DNA from: Ignavibacteria bacterium
GTDB taxonomy: Bacteria > Bacteroidota > Ignavibacteria > UBA10030 > SZUA-254
Assembly (NCBI GenBank): GCA_016178595.1
Contig: JACOSY010000005.1
Span: 1 to 64,000, forward strand
Reading direction: 5' to 3'
DNA length: 64,000 nucleotides
Part shown: in pieces, positions 19,287 to 29,478 of the stretch
Position numbering within the stretch: the stretch's first letter is position 1
How the letters are laid out: each line of letters starts with the position of its first letter
Notes under the pieces: generated by a model
Seen by the model: the letters and a program-made list of their open reading frames with translations, nothing else
The model's database searches: none
Told to the model about the DNA's origin: nothing
Program-made: the position numbers and the translations under genes

Positions 19287-20557
19287 TCAATAGAATTTTC
19301 GGCGACCCGTTCAGTCACGCGTGCCTGTTGCTTCAACAAGTTTATGAGCTTCTCAGACACAAGACGATCTTTGATCGCGTCCGATGACTTGTAGAAGGAG
19401 AGGAGGCGATCTTTTTCGATCCCCATCTTTGGCGAATCGATCTCCGCTTGCCGCTCCATGTCGGCTTCGTCGGCGATCAAACCCTCCGTCTCAATGATGC
19501 GTTCCCGAATCAGATACCACTTGGCCTGGAAGATTGCGTAGCCCCTGTTCTGATCGCGGAATTCCTGTTCGTTGAAATCGGGAGGGAGCTTTTTGTTTGG
19601 GAATCGATTCTTATACTCCTCCATCATTGAATCGAGAACGCCGCGCACCATCGATTCAGGAACCGTGAGGTCGTGTTGCCGGACGATCTCGCCGATGAGA
19701 GCATCGACCATTTGCCGCTCACTCCGATCGTGCCAGTAGCGTTCAAGATCGGTTCGCAATTGCTTTGCAAACTCGTCGGCAATCGTGACTTTGTCCTTGG
19801 TGATTTTCTTGACGAACTCGTCATCGAAGGCCGGCAGCTCAACCTTCTCAATTTTCTTTACGGTAAGCTCGAGGCGATTTGTCTGCTCCTGCTCGTTCTG
19901 CTTTATCTCAACCTTTGCGTGCGCCGTCGTACCGAGTGCAGCATTCTTGAGCGCTTGTTTGATTTCCGGATACACCTGTTCATCGGCTAAGTACACGCGA
20001 ACGTTTGCCAACTTCTTGCCGATGAGCGGCGTTCCGGTTTCATCGAGCTGCTGCACATCGACGGTGACGATATGGTCATCGTCGGTAACCTGCTGGACTT
20101 CAGTCGTCGTGCTATTTGAACGGCGAAGTCGTGTAACCTCATCGTCCACTTCCTTGTCGGTCACTGTGTGGATGAGTTTCTCGATGGGAATTCCCTTATA
20201 CTCTTTCAATTCAACATTGGGCTTCACCTCGTACTTCACTTTGAAGCGCAAGGTCTCGCCGCGCTTATAGTCGATGTCGGTAAGCACCGGCTCGCCAATC
20301 GGTCGGATATTACGCTCCTGGACGACCTGGCGATAGAAATCGCTGGCGACGTCGTCGAGAGAACCATATTCGATTGCTTCACCGTGCAGCTTCTTTACCA
20401 GGTCAAGCGGTGCTTTTCCCTTACGGAATCCCTTGATCTCCAACTTCGCTCGCTGCTTCTGGTAGACTTTCTCGAAGATCGGGGCAAGCTCTTCTGCGGT
20501 GGCTTGAATCTGAAGCTCTTTTTCTACGTCACTAATGTCGGTGATCGAGATGTCCAT
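19283..20557 (-). CDS. tig: Trigger factor
   Basis: [15 protein letters not shown]; three-domain length; upstream of clpP-clpX. Confidence 0.94.
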   Translation of the reverse strand: MDISITDISDVEKELQIQATAEELAPIFEKVYQKQRAKLEIKGFRKGKAPLDLVKKLHGEAIEYGSLDDVASDFYRQVVQERNIRPIGEPVLTDIDYKRGETLRFKVKYEVKPNVELKEYKGIPIEKLIHTVTDKEVDDEVTRLRRSNSTTTEVQQVTDDDHIVTVDVQQLDETGTPLIGKKLANVRVYLADEQVYPEIKQALKNAALGTTAHAKVEIKQNEQEQTNRLELTVKKIEKVELPAFDDEFVKKITKDKVTIADEFAKQLRTDLERYWHDRSERQMVDALIGEIVRQHDLTVPESMVRGVLDSMMEEYKNRFPNKKLPPDFNEQEFRDQNRGYAIFQAKWYLIRERIIETEGLIADEADMERQAEIDSPKMGIEKDRLLSFYKSSDAIKDRLVSEKLINLLKQQARVTERVAENSID

Positions 20558-20660
20558 TCAATACTTCTGTTCTTGTTCGTCTATGATGACTTCCCTTGTC
20601 GAGAATCGATTCCTCGAACATAGATTGAGATTGTTTTCTCCAAGCAGTTGTACTACGCAG

Positions 20661-20742
20661 TGGGTAAGGGGGGATTTGAACCCCCATCCCTTTCGGGACT
20701 AGATCCTAAGTCTAGCGCGTATGCCAGTTCCGCCACTTACCC
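20661..20742 (-). tRNA. tRNA-Leu (anticodon UAG)
   Basis: Minus strand GGGTAAGTGGCGGAACTGGCATACGCGCTAGACTTAGGATCTAGTCCCGAAAGGGATGGGGGTTCAAATCCCCCCTTACCCA; GGGTAAG/CTTACCC acceptor stem, CTTAGGA anticodon loop, class II variable arm. Confidence 0.97.
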
Positions 20743-20894
20743 ATTCGGAACGCCGGCAATCTTCGATGAACGGCACGCCGAAGTGCTTGGAAAATAACGG
20801 TAACAATATACACCTTTTCTGAAGGAACTTCAAGAAATGGGGCTACGACCGACATGAAGGCCCCTCCGCGGGATAATTCAGGGCGTTGGGAAAA

Positions 20895-21263
20895 TTATTC
20901 TTTCACTACCCGCTTGATGCAAGCGAGTAGGTTCTTGAATTCGATCGGCTTGGTGAGGAAATCGTCTGCACCGAGTTCGAGGGCTTCTCGTGCAATCTTC
21001 AACTCATCCACGCCGGTGAGCATAACGACTTTCTTGGCGAGCTTCTCTGCTTTTAGCCTCCGGAGGACCTGGAGTCCATCCATATCGGGCATGCGGATAT
21101 CGAGGATAACGACATCGTACGTTTTGTTCTTCATCGTTTCCAGAGCGATAATACCGCCATCTGCTTCATCGACATCAAACCCATCAAACTCGAGCTCGGA
21201 CTTTAACAGAGTCCGAAGTCCGTCTTCATCATCGACGACGAGCAGTTTTAGTTTGTCAGCCAT
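20895..21263 (-). CDS. Single-domain response regulator (CheY-like)
   Basis: LKLLVVDDEDGLRTLL...DVVILDIRMPDMDGLQVLRRL...VVMLTG...GADDFLTKP. Confidence 0.95.
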   Translation of the reverse strand: MADKLKLLVVDDEDGLRTLLKSELEFDGFDVDEADGGIIALETMKNKTYDVVILDIRMPDMDGLQVLRRLKAEKLAKKVVMLTGVDELKIAREALELGADDFLTKPIEFKNLLACIKRVVKE

Positions 21264-21486
21264 AGTCTGTCATCCTTTCGAAAGTGGACGTAATATAACA
21301 GGAAGGAGAGGAAAAAACAACTTACCGGATACCAACATCACACGCTCCCAACAGGTGCGAAAATAGTAACGAATTGAATGCGAGCTTCAGGATGCTATGA
21401 ACGCTCACTCAGTATGAAGCCTTGCGTTTCGACCATATCTTTGATAGATTTAGTCTCCTATGATCAGAACAGAACGACTACCATAG

Positions 21487-22077
21487 ATGGAACTTGTCAC
21501 ACTTTGGATCGCGCAGTACGGCTACTTCGGTCTCTTTGCACTCTTGATGTTGGGTATCGCCGGGCTTCCTATCCCCGATGAAACACTACTCACGTTTTGC
21601 GGATACCTGATCTACAGGCATCAGTTCTCTTTTCCTGTCACGTTGATCGTGGCATTTCTCGGAAGCATCTTCGGTATTACGCTGAGTTACATTCTCGGTC
21701 GGAGTATTGGCTTGTATTTGCTTCACAGGTATGGCCGCTACGTTCTGGTCACGCCGGAGAAGCTTGAACGCGTTCACCAATGGTTCGAGCGGAGAGGAAA
21801 ATGGAGCCTGGTCGTTGGATACTACATCCCCGGTGTTCGTCACTTGACGGCGTACACTGCCGGTGCGACCAAGCTTAAGCTGCCGACATTCATGCTCTTT
21901 GCCTATTCGGGTGGATTGATTTGGTCGACGACATTTATCTTGCTCGGATACTTGTTCGGTGAGCAGTGGGAATTCGTTGTCGATAAACTCCAGGAAAATA
22001 TCTTTGTCGGTACACTCATCGTGGCTGGACTGTTGGTGGTATTGTGGGCGTTCAAAAAGAAGCTCATAAGAATTTAG
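21487..22077 (+). CDS. DedA family membrane protein
   Basis: GIAGLPIPDETLLTFCGYL; YYIPGVRHLTAYTAGATKL. Confidence 0.9.
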   Translation: MELVTLWIAQYGYFGLFALLMLGIAGLPIPDETLLTFCGYLIYRHQFSFPVTLIVAFLGSIFGITLSYILGRSIGLYLLHRYGRYVLVTPEKLERVHQWFERRGKWSLVVGYYIPGVRHLTAYTAGATKLKLPTFMLFAYSGGLIWSTTFILLGYLFGEQWEFVVDKLQENIFVGTLIVAGLLVVLWAFKKKLIRI

Positions 22078-22178
22078 GCGCTCCCTGTCAAAAAATTCTC
22101 CTGCACGTAACTGCTCGGTCGAAGCCTTCTTCGGCGGGTTTGCGTTCAATTGTGGGAGAGAAATAATTGAAACAAGGA

Positions 22179-22574
22179 TTATGTGAATGGACTCCGTCCT
22201 TTACGTTTCTCTGCCGGCGTGATGAGAAATTTAAGCCAAGCTTTCAATTCATTCATTTCTTTTCCTTTTTTCCAAAAGCCGGCATTCGCAGACGACTGAA
22301 TAGCCATGCGGGTCAATTCATCGTCATAACCTGACATAAAGAGAAAGGGAAGTTTCTCGTATTCAGGAACAGCTCTGATAGCCTTGAAAAATTTTAGGCC
22401 GTCCATGACCGGCATGTAAACATCTGAAAGGATAATGTCTATCGCAGCATCTTTGAGCATGGTTAACCCGACAGCGCCGTTCTCAGCTTCGAAGACAGTC
22501 CAGCCGTCGCCTTTCAGAAATTGTTTCATCAATGACCGCACTATGGGGTCATCTTCCACAACCAGTATATTCAT
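22179..22574 (-). CDS. Single-domain response regulator
   Basis: MNILVVEDDPIVRSLMKQFLKGDGW...DIILSDVYMPVMDGLKFFKAIR. Confidence 0.93.
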   Translation of the reverse strand: MNILVVEDDPIVRSLMKQFLKGDGWTVFEAENGAVGLTMLKDAAIDIILSDVYMPVMDGLKFFKAIRAVPEYEKLPFLFMSGYDDELTRMAIQSSANAGFWKKGKEMNELKAWLKFLITPAEKRKGRSPFT

Positions 22575-22794
22575 ACAAGACCCTTCTTGTGACAGAGAAT
22601 TCATTGGCGAGTTAGTAACAATGTCATGAAATATAAGCTGAATAACATAGACTCACAAGTGCGACCAGATCCGCTAAGTCTGACTGTAACTATACACGTA
22701 ACGATTAGTTTGTGTCATCGAGTAGTGAACACTTGGCTATGTTGCAGTTCTTCTATGGCTAGCGAAGAAAAAATCCCGATGTGAGGAAGTTCCT

Positions 22795-22850
22795 TCGGGA
22801 AACTCCCGACCGCAAATGCCGAGGTCGGGAGCGAAGTCACTCCCAGCGAT
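22795..22850. repeat. Palindromic element
   Basis: CTCCCGACC (22803-22811) / GGTCGGGAG (22823-22831), 9-bp perfect arms, plus GGGAGcgaagtcACTCCC. Confidence 0.8.
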
Positions 22851-22899
22851 CGAGAATGAGACAAAAAAATGCGCGCATCTTATGTCACATATCGTGCTC

Positions 22900-25812
22900 T
22901 TAGTGCGCTTCCAACCAATTCTTCCCGATACCGACTTCGACCTCGATCGGTACGGAAAGTGGCAATGCGTTTTTCATTTCTTCCATCACCAACTTCCCGG
23001 CTCTATGCTCCATGCTCTTTGCTATTTCAAAAACCAATTCGTCGTGCACTTGCAAAATCATTTTGGCGTCGATCCCTTCATCCCTTAATCTGCTGTAAAT
23101 ATTTATCATCGCCAGCTTGATCATGTCGGCGGCTGTGCCCTGGATCGGCATGTTAATCGCCTGTCGCTCCGCATTACTGCGTACGTTGAAGTTGCGGCTG
23201 TTGATATCGGGGAAGTAACGGCGGCGTCCAAGCAGCGTTGCCGTGTAACCGTCGTGTCTTGTTTTTGCAAGAGTGTCGCCGATCCATTGTTTCACTTTTG
23301 GGAAACGGTTGAAATAGCGTGTGATGAGATCCTTCGCCTCAGTCTGTGAAATGCTGAGCCTTGAAGAAAGTCCGAACGGACCGATGCCGTACATGATTCC
23401 GTAATTGACTTGCTTCATGTTCCGGCGCATCTCTTTCGAGACATCGTTGACGGGCACATTGTACACTCTCGCTGCGGTCGTCGTGTGGATGTCTTCGCCA
23501 TCCATGAATGCCTGACTCAGCGTTTCGTCGCCGGAGATGTGTGCCATGATGCGCATCTCGATCTGCGAGTAATCAGCCGAGAGGATGCGATGCCCGGGCT
23601 TGCCGGGGATAAAGGCTTTGCGGATGCCGCGACCGATTTCCGTTCGGATGGGAATGTTCTGTAAGTTGGGATTGCTGCTCGAGAGTCGTCCAGTCGCTGC
23701 GATAGCCTGGTTAAACGACGTGTGGATGCGGCCGGTCTGCGGATTGATCAGTGCCGGCATTGCATCAATGTATGTCGACTTCAACTTTTGAAGCTGCCGG
23801 TATTCCAGCAACAGTTCGATGACGGCGTGCTTGCCCCGCAATTCTTCCAGCACGGATGCGTCGGTCGAATATCCGGTTTTTGTTTTCCGCGTGGCGGAGA
23901 GTTGTAACTTTTCGAAAAGAATCTTGCTTAATTGCTGCGTCGAGTTGATGTTGAATTCCTCACCGCAGAGCTGGTAGATGTCCCGCGTGAGGTTTTCCAA
24001 CACCCGTTCCATTTCTTTGGAAAGATCCGCAAGGTAATCGACGTCGAGCGAGACGCCCGCGTATTCCACATCGGCGAGAACGCTGATGAGCGGGAACTCG
24101 ATCGTCTCGCAAAGTTCAAGCTGTCCGAGATCGGTGAGCTTTTGCTTCAAAATAGTGTACAGCCGCCACGTAATATCTGCGTCCTCGGCAGAGTAGTCCG
24201 CTATTTTTCCAACATCAATCTCTCGGAGAGCTTTTTGGTCCTTTCCTTTTCCAACAAGATCCTCATACGAGATCATTTTGTACTGCAAGTGCTCCGCGGC
24301 AAGTGCATCTAAATTATGCTGTCCATCGGGACGAAGGATGTAGTTTGCGACCATCGTATCGAACGCCGCACCTTGAAGGCGCACGCCGTGTGCGAGGAGA
24401 ACAAGCATATCGTACTTGATGTTCTGCCCAACCTTCTTGATGGCAGGGTTGGTGAGGATGGGAGAAAGTTCTCGAAGGACATCGTCGATTGGAAGACCGA
24501 TATGGTGAAGCTGCTCGATTGGCTCGGCGATGGAATTCTTCGTGTCGTCGAATGATGACAAATTATCGGTGAAAAGGTCGGCTGACTGTTTTTTCCTTCC
24601 TTGAGAATTTTGTGATAACGCCGCCTTCTGCACAGTTCGTTTCGTGTTCTGTCCGCTCGTCTCAACGATTGAGATATACCATGCTTCACCGGATGTTATC
24701 GCGAACGAGAGGCCGATGAGTTCTGCCCGTAGAGGATCGACGCTCGATGTCTCGGTGTCGAAAGCAAAGATCCCCGCCTTCTTGAGGACTTTCAAGAATG
24801 CATTGAATTGCTTTTCGGTTGCGACCAGATGGTACGTATGCTTATCTGTTGCAATGTCGGAATATTCAAGCTTGGCCGTATCAAACTCGGTTGATTCCTT
24901 CGCTGCAGCTTCCGTCGGTGTGAACTTCTTGATGAGCGATCGAAACTCCAGGTCGGTGAATAACCGGAGGAGCTTGGCGTCGTCGCACGGCTTTGCCGAG
25001 AGCCGGTGGAAATCGATCGCCACAGGAACATTCGTATCGATTGTAACGAGTTTTTTCGAAAGCAAGGCATCATCATGATACTGTTCGAGCTTCTGCGCGG
25101 AGCTCTTTTGAGCAACCTTGTGGATGTTTTGGAGGATGTTCTCGACGCTCCCGAACTCCTGGACGAGCGGTATCGCTGTCTTCTCACCGATTCCATAGAC
25201 ACCGGGAATATTGTCGGATTTATCGCCGATGAGCGCAAGAACATCGATAACCTGTTCAGGCGGTACGCCAAATTTTTCCCTGACGGCAGTTTCATCCAGA
25301 ATTTCCCAGTCATCGCCTCGCTTGCCGGGTCTGTACATCTTGATGAATGGAGAGATCAGTTGCATGAAATCTTTGTCGCCCGTGACGAGATATGTTTCGA
25401 TTCCTTCTTTCTCGGCCCTGCGCGCGAGCGTGCCCATGATGTCGTCGGCTTCGAAGCCCGGGACTTCAACGCTGGGAACGTTGAATGCACGGACGACTTC
25501 TTTGAGCTTTTCGAGCTGGCCGGACAACTCCTCCGGCATCTTCTGGCGAGTGGCCTTGTACGGTTGGTACATGAGGTGCCGGAAGGTCGGCTGTTTCGTG
25601 TCGAACACGACGGCGATGTGATCCGGCTTCTCGTCGTTCAAAATTTTCATCAATGTATTGACGAAGCCGAAAATGGCGCTCGTGTTTTCTCCCTTCGAGT
25701 TAATGAGTGGACGGCTGATGAATGAGAAGTATGCACGATAGGCGAGCGCCATGCCGTCAAGCAGGAACAATCGCTCCTTCTTCGATGTAGTGCGATTCGA
25801 GTTCTTGGACAT
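22900..25812 (-). CDS. polA: DNA polymerase I
   Basis: 5' nuclease LFLLDGMALAYRAYF; FAFDTETSSVDPL; polymerase motifs DYSQIEMRIMAHISGD and LQVHDELVFE. Confidence 0.97.
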   Translation of the reverse strand: MSKNSNRTTSKKERLFLLDGMALAYRAYFSFISRPLINSKGENTSAIFGFVNTLMKILNDEKPDHIAVVFDTKQPTFRHLMYQPYKATRQKMPEELSGQLEKLKEVVRAFNVPSVEVPGFEADDIMGTLARRAEKEGIETYLVTGDKDFMQLISPFIKMYRPGKRGDDWEILDETAVREKFGVPPEQVIDVLALIGDKSDNIPGVYGIGEKTAIPLVQEFGSVENILQNIHKVAQKSSAQKLEQYHDDALLSKKLVTIDTNVPVAIDFHRLSAKPCDDAKLLRLFTDLEFRSLIKKFTPTEAAAKESTEFDTAKLEYSDIATDKHTYHLVATEKQFNAFLKVLKKAGIFAFDTETSSVDPLRAELIGLSFAITSGEAWYISIVETSGQNTKRTVQKAALSQNSQGRKKQSADLFTDNLSSFDDTKNSIAEPIEQLHHIGLPIDDVLRELSPILTNPAIKKVGQNIKYDMLVLLAHGVRLQGAAFDTMVANYILRPDGQHNLDALAAEHLQYKMISYEDLVGKGKDQKALREIDVGKIADYSAEDADITWRLYTILKQKLTDLGQLELCETIEFPLISVLADVEYAGVSLDVDYLADLSKEMERVLENLTRDIYQLCGEEFNINSTQQLSKILFEKLQLSATRKTKTGYSTDASVLEELRGKHAVIELLLEYRQLQKLKSTYIDAMPALINPQTGRIHTSFNQAIAATGRLSSSNPNLQNIPIRTEIGRGIRKAFIPGKPGHRILSADYSQIEMRIMAHISGDETLSQAFMDGEDIHTTTAARVYNVPVNDVSKEMRRNMKQVNYGIMYGIGPFGLSSRLSISQTEAKDLITRYFNRFPKVKQWIGDTLAKTRHDGYTATLLGRRRYFPDINSRNFNVRSNAERQAINMPIQGTAADMIKLAMINIYSRLRDEGIDAKMILQVHDELVFEIAKSMEHRAGKLVMEEMKNALPLSVPIEVEVGIGKNWLEAH

Positions 25813-25993
25813 GCAATCGGTACGACAGAATGAAATTTGCGGCAGGCTTTACGAAGCCCCGTGTACAAGATAGTAATTTTCCGTTTCCCGGCAAATCAGC
25901 GATGGCGATGGAATAGCATAGAAACGCATGAATCATGAGAATTTGTACAAAATTACATAGGCAAGCAAGTCACAGTCGAAACATAAAAAAGTC

Positions 25994-26022
25994 TTGACTT
26001 TCAACCTCATTTCCTGTAAGTT
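25994..26022 (+). promoter_or_regulatory. Candidate promoter TTGACT-17-TAAGTT
   Basis: TTGACT at 25994-25999, 17-bp spacer, TAAGTT at 26017-26022, upstream of the 26111 ORF. Confidence 0.45.
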
Positions 26023-26110
26023 AGGTTATCAATCCCATCATGCGTCGTATGAAATTCGTGTTGATGTCCGCACGTGATACCATGTTCTCCAAACCTTATT
26101 AGGAATCTCT

Positions 26111-27193
26111 ATGAAGCCCATTCGCGAATCAGTTTTTCTCATGGTTCTCATGGCAGCGTTCCTTCTTGCTCCCCCATCGACGATCGGGCAACCGACGACG
26201 ACGACAAACGCTGCAACGAACATCTCCTCGACTTCAGCGAAGCTGAACGGTTCGGTCTTATCGCCAGCTCTGCCGGCCACCGCACATTTTGACTGGGGAA
26301 CAACGATGTTGTACGGCAATGTTACGCCGGACGTGATCGTGAGTGAGGCTTCTACGCCGCAGCCCATAATGTTCACACTTACCGGTCTCGTTCCAAATTC
26401 AACGTATCATTTCCGTGCATCGGCATCGAACGATAACGGGTCAAGCAATGGTTCCGATATGAGCTTCGTGACAACCGCGGCGGCGCCCACGGTCGCGACG
26501 TCGTCGGCACAGAACGTCACCTCGTCATCGGCACGATTGGTCGGGACTGCTAATCCGAGAAACAGTGCGACGAATGCACACTTCGAATGGGGAACGAGCA
26601 TCGCGTATGGCAATACAACTCCAAATTCCTCCCTCACTGCTGACACAACAACGCAGACAGTCATGTTTGATCTTGGAAGTCTGTCGCCAAATATGACATA
26701 TCATTACCGAATCACAGCAACGAATCCGGGTGGGACTTCGAACGGCGGCGATCAGACATTCACGACTGCTCCGCTTGCGCCGTTACCGACTGTAACGGTT
26801 CTACAACTCCAGGATCTTACGCCGAACTCTGCTAGGTTTGTCGGAGCGGTCAACCCGAATGGAGCCTCGACCACTGCGCATTTCGAGTGGGGGCCGACGT
26901 CGCTGTATGGAAATACGACTCCGGACGTGTCGATGGGCAATGGAACATCCGATGTTCAAATCAGTTTTGCACTCGGCGGTCTCTCTCCGCACTCCACCTA
27001 TCACTACCGCCTTGTCGCGACGAACATTGGTGGAACGGCAAACAGCGGCGATCAAGTCTTCGCTACGACGTCGATTGGTCCATCACTAGTGCCGCTTCTT
27101 ACTCCGTGGGGTGGAATACTCTTGGCTTCGCTTTTTCTGATTGGATTTATCTCATCAATACTTGTGCAGCGTCGGGTGAAATCGCGCAGGTAA
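26111..27193 (+). CDS. Secreted protein with three FN3-like repeats and an IPTL-CTERM-like C-terminal tail
   Basis: Repeats ...AHFDWGTTMLYGNVTPD..STYHFRA / AHFEWGTSIAYGNTTPN..MTYHYRI / AHFEWGPTSLYGNTTPD..STYHYRL; tail VPLLTPWGGILLASLFLIGFISSILVQRRVKSRR. Confidence 0.8.
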   Translation: MKPIRESVFLMVLMAAFLLAPPSTIGQPTTTTNAATNISSTSAKLNGSVLSPALPATAHFDWGTTMLYGNVTPDVIVSEASTPQPIMFTLTGLVPNSTYHFRASASNDNGSSNGSDMSFVTTAAAPTVATSSAQNVTSSSARLVGTANPRNSATNAHFEWGTSIAYGNTTPNSSLTADTTTQTVMFDLGSLSPNMTYHYRITATNPGGTSNGGDQTFTTAPLAPLPTVTVLQLQDLTPNSARFVGAVNPNGASTTAHFEWGPTSLYGNTTPDVSMGNGTSDVQISFALGGLSPHSTYHYRLVATNIGGTANSGDQVFATTSIGPSLVPLLTPWGGILLASLFLIGFISSILVQRRVKSRR

Positions 27194-27314
27194 ATTCGAG
27201 ATAATTTTTCGTTGACAGACAAGCTCTCCTTACTGCATTTCCTGCAACTATACGATTTGCTTTTCGCCTGAAAAACCACGAACTTCTTTCCGTCAATACA
27301 CGTAAAGTAAGTTC

Positions 27315-28304
27315 ATGGTTCCGTCAGCACTTCTCAATTCCATTAAAGATCAGGCGAAGAAACTCAAGAAGACAGTCGTTCTTCCCGACGCACTCGATGA
27401 GCGCGCGCTGAAAGCGGCTCGCATCATCCTTGATGAAGGCATTGCATCTCCCATTCTCATCGGCGACGAGAATCAGATTCGACAGAAAGCCGAATCACAA
27501 TCAGTTGCGATTAGTCTCCACAACATCCGCATCGTCGATCCCGTAAAGTCTGGAAAGTTGAGCGACTTCTCCCACGTCTTCTTTAATCTTCGCAAGTCGA
27601 AAGGGTTGGATTTCACGCAGGCCGGAACCCTCATGAAGAATCCGCTTTATTTCGGCGCGATGATGGTTCGGGAAGGATTGGCGGATGGAAGTGTCGCAGG
27701 TTCGCTCTCGACGACGGGAGATGTCTTGCGTGCGGCAATCCAGGTGATCGGGCTTCGCGAGGGCATCAGCGTCGTTTCGAGCTTTTTTCTGATCGTATTT
27801 CCCCATGCAGTGTACTCGTTCGCCGATTGCGCCGTTGTCCCCGACCCGACTGTGGAGCAGCTTGCGGACATTGCGATTGCGACCGCGGAGAACCACCGAA
27901 AGCTCACCGGCGAGGAGCCGCGCGTCGCGATGCTGTCGTTCTCGACGAAGGGAAGCGCGAGTCATCCATTCATCGAGAAAGTACAACAAGCAACGGTCAT
28001 CGTGAAGCAAAAAGCTTCCGGCCTCCTCATTGATGGCGAGCTGCAGCTCGATGCGGCCCTCGTTCCGAAAGTCGCACGATCCAAAGCCCCCGGCAGTCCG
28101 GTCGAAGGAAACGCAAATGTTCTCATCTTTCCTGATCTCAATGCGGGCAACATCGCTTACAAGCTGGCGGAACGTCTCGGCGGGGCAGAGGCCATCGGCC
28201 CGATTGTGCAAGGACTGAAGAAACCCGCTTTCGATCTTTCGCGCGGCTGCAGCGTGGAGGATATTGTCAACACGGTTGCCATCAACTGTGTGCTCGCGGC
28301 GTAG
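27315..28304 (+). CDS. pta: Phosphate acetyltransferase
   Basis: [90 protein letters not shown]. Confidence 0.93.
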   Translation: MVPSALLNSIKDQAKKLKKTVVLPDALDERALKAARIILDEGIASPILIGDENQIRQKAESQSVAISLHNIRIVDPVKSGKLSDFSHVFFNLRKSKGLDFTQAGTLMKNPLYFGAMMVREGLADGSVAGSLSTTGDVLRAAIQVIGLREGISVVSSFFLIVFPHAVYSFADCAVVPDPTVEQLADIAIATAENHRKLTGEEPRVAMLSFSTKGSASHPFIEKVQQATVIVKQKASGLLIDGELQLDAALVPKVARSKAPGSPVEGNANVLIFPDLNAGNIAYKLAERLGGAEAIGPIVQGLKKPAFDLSRGCSVEDIVNTVAINCVLAA

Positions 28305-28315
28305 AAGGCACAGCT

Positions 28316-29476
28316 ATGGCGGAGCCTCTCGCCGTGCCGAAGCGGCGTCATCTCTTTATCGACCTCTACCGGAGCGCAGTCATCCTCCTCATGCTCGAAG
28401 GTCACGTCTTCCGCACGTTTCTTCCGCCGGACGTTCAGCAAACGCCGTTCTTTCAGTTCCATGAATTCTTTCACGGATTGAGTGCACCGGCATTCTTGTT
28501 CGGCGCCGGACTAACATTCGTCATCTCGACACGGAAGCGGTGGGAGTCGTATCATCATTGGGACGAGCCGTTGGCGCGTCGCGTGCGACGATTGCTGCTT
28601 GTCCTCTGCCTCGGACTCGGTCTGCATCTCCCGTACTTCTCTTTCCGGAAGATTCTTCTTGAAGGTACACACGATGAAATCCTCCAGTTTTTCCGATTCG
28701 ATGTTCTTCACTGCATCGGTGTGGGCTTGCTCCTTTTGCATGCACTGGTCTTTTTCTTCAAAACGGAAGTCCGGTTTTACGGTCTTGTTCTTGCAACCAC
28801 AGTTACCGTTTGCTTCGCGACACCGCTCATGTGGGATGTCGATGTTGTCCGAATGCTTCCAGTCCCGATTGCCCAGGCGTTGAGCGGCAGCCATGGCTCG
28901 CTGTTTCCGCTTTTCCCGTACGTCGGTTTCCTCTTTGCGGGCGTCATCGTTTCGTGGGAATACCTCATCGCCTCAGAACAGCGGCGAGAAAGATTGTTCA
29001 TGCAGAAGCTGCTAACGATCGGTGCCTCACTGATTATTGTTGGAATTCTTTCAGATGTTGTCCCGATCCGGATATATCCGCACTATAACTTCTGGTTCAC
29101 AAGTCCGAGTTACTTTCTCATTCGCGTCGGTGCGCTGATGATGGTCGTTGCCGCTTTCTGGTATGCGGCAGCACGCACCGTGGCCCCCAAAAAAGTTCTC
29201 ACCGTGCTTGGGATCGAATCGCTCTTCGTCTACGTCCTCCATCTTCTTATCCTGTACGGGTCTGCGATGAATCCGGCTTTCAATCTTCAAGTCATATTGG
29301 GAAACAATCTGACGGTTCTTCAGACGATGGGCGTGTTCATCGGCGTTCTTCTCACGATACTCGCAGTCGCGCTGGCATGGAATTTCCTGAAGAGAATCCA
29401 TCCCAATTTCTACCGCATCGTCCTGCTTGCGGGCACTGCGATATTCCTCTATCAATTCTTTACAAGAGATTTTTAG
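28316..29476 (+). CDS. DUF1624/HGSNAT-like multi-TM membrane protein
   Basis: RHLFIDLYRSAVILLMLEGHVFRTFL...HGLSAPAFLFGAGLTFVI; multiple TM segments. Confidence 0.7.
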   Translation: MAEPLAVPKRRHLFIDLYRSAVILLMLEGHVFRTFLPPDVQQTPFFQFHEFFHGLSAPAFLFGAGLTFVISTRKRWESYHHWDEPLARRVRRLLLVLCLGLGLHLPYFSFRKILLEGTHDEILQFFRFDVLHCIGVGLLLLHALVFFFKTEVRFYGLVLATTVTVCFATPLMWDVDVVRMLPVPIAQALSGSHGSLFPLFPYVGFLFAGVIVSWEYLIASEQRRERLFMQKLLTIGASLIIVGILSDVVPIRIYPHYNFWFTSPSYFLIRVGALMMVVAAFWYAAARTVAPKKVLTVLGIESLFVYVLHLLILYGSAMNPAFNLQVILGNNLTVLQTMGVFIGVLLTILAVALAWNFLKRIHPNFYRIVLLAGTAIFLYQFFTRDF

Positions 29477-29478
29477 TG

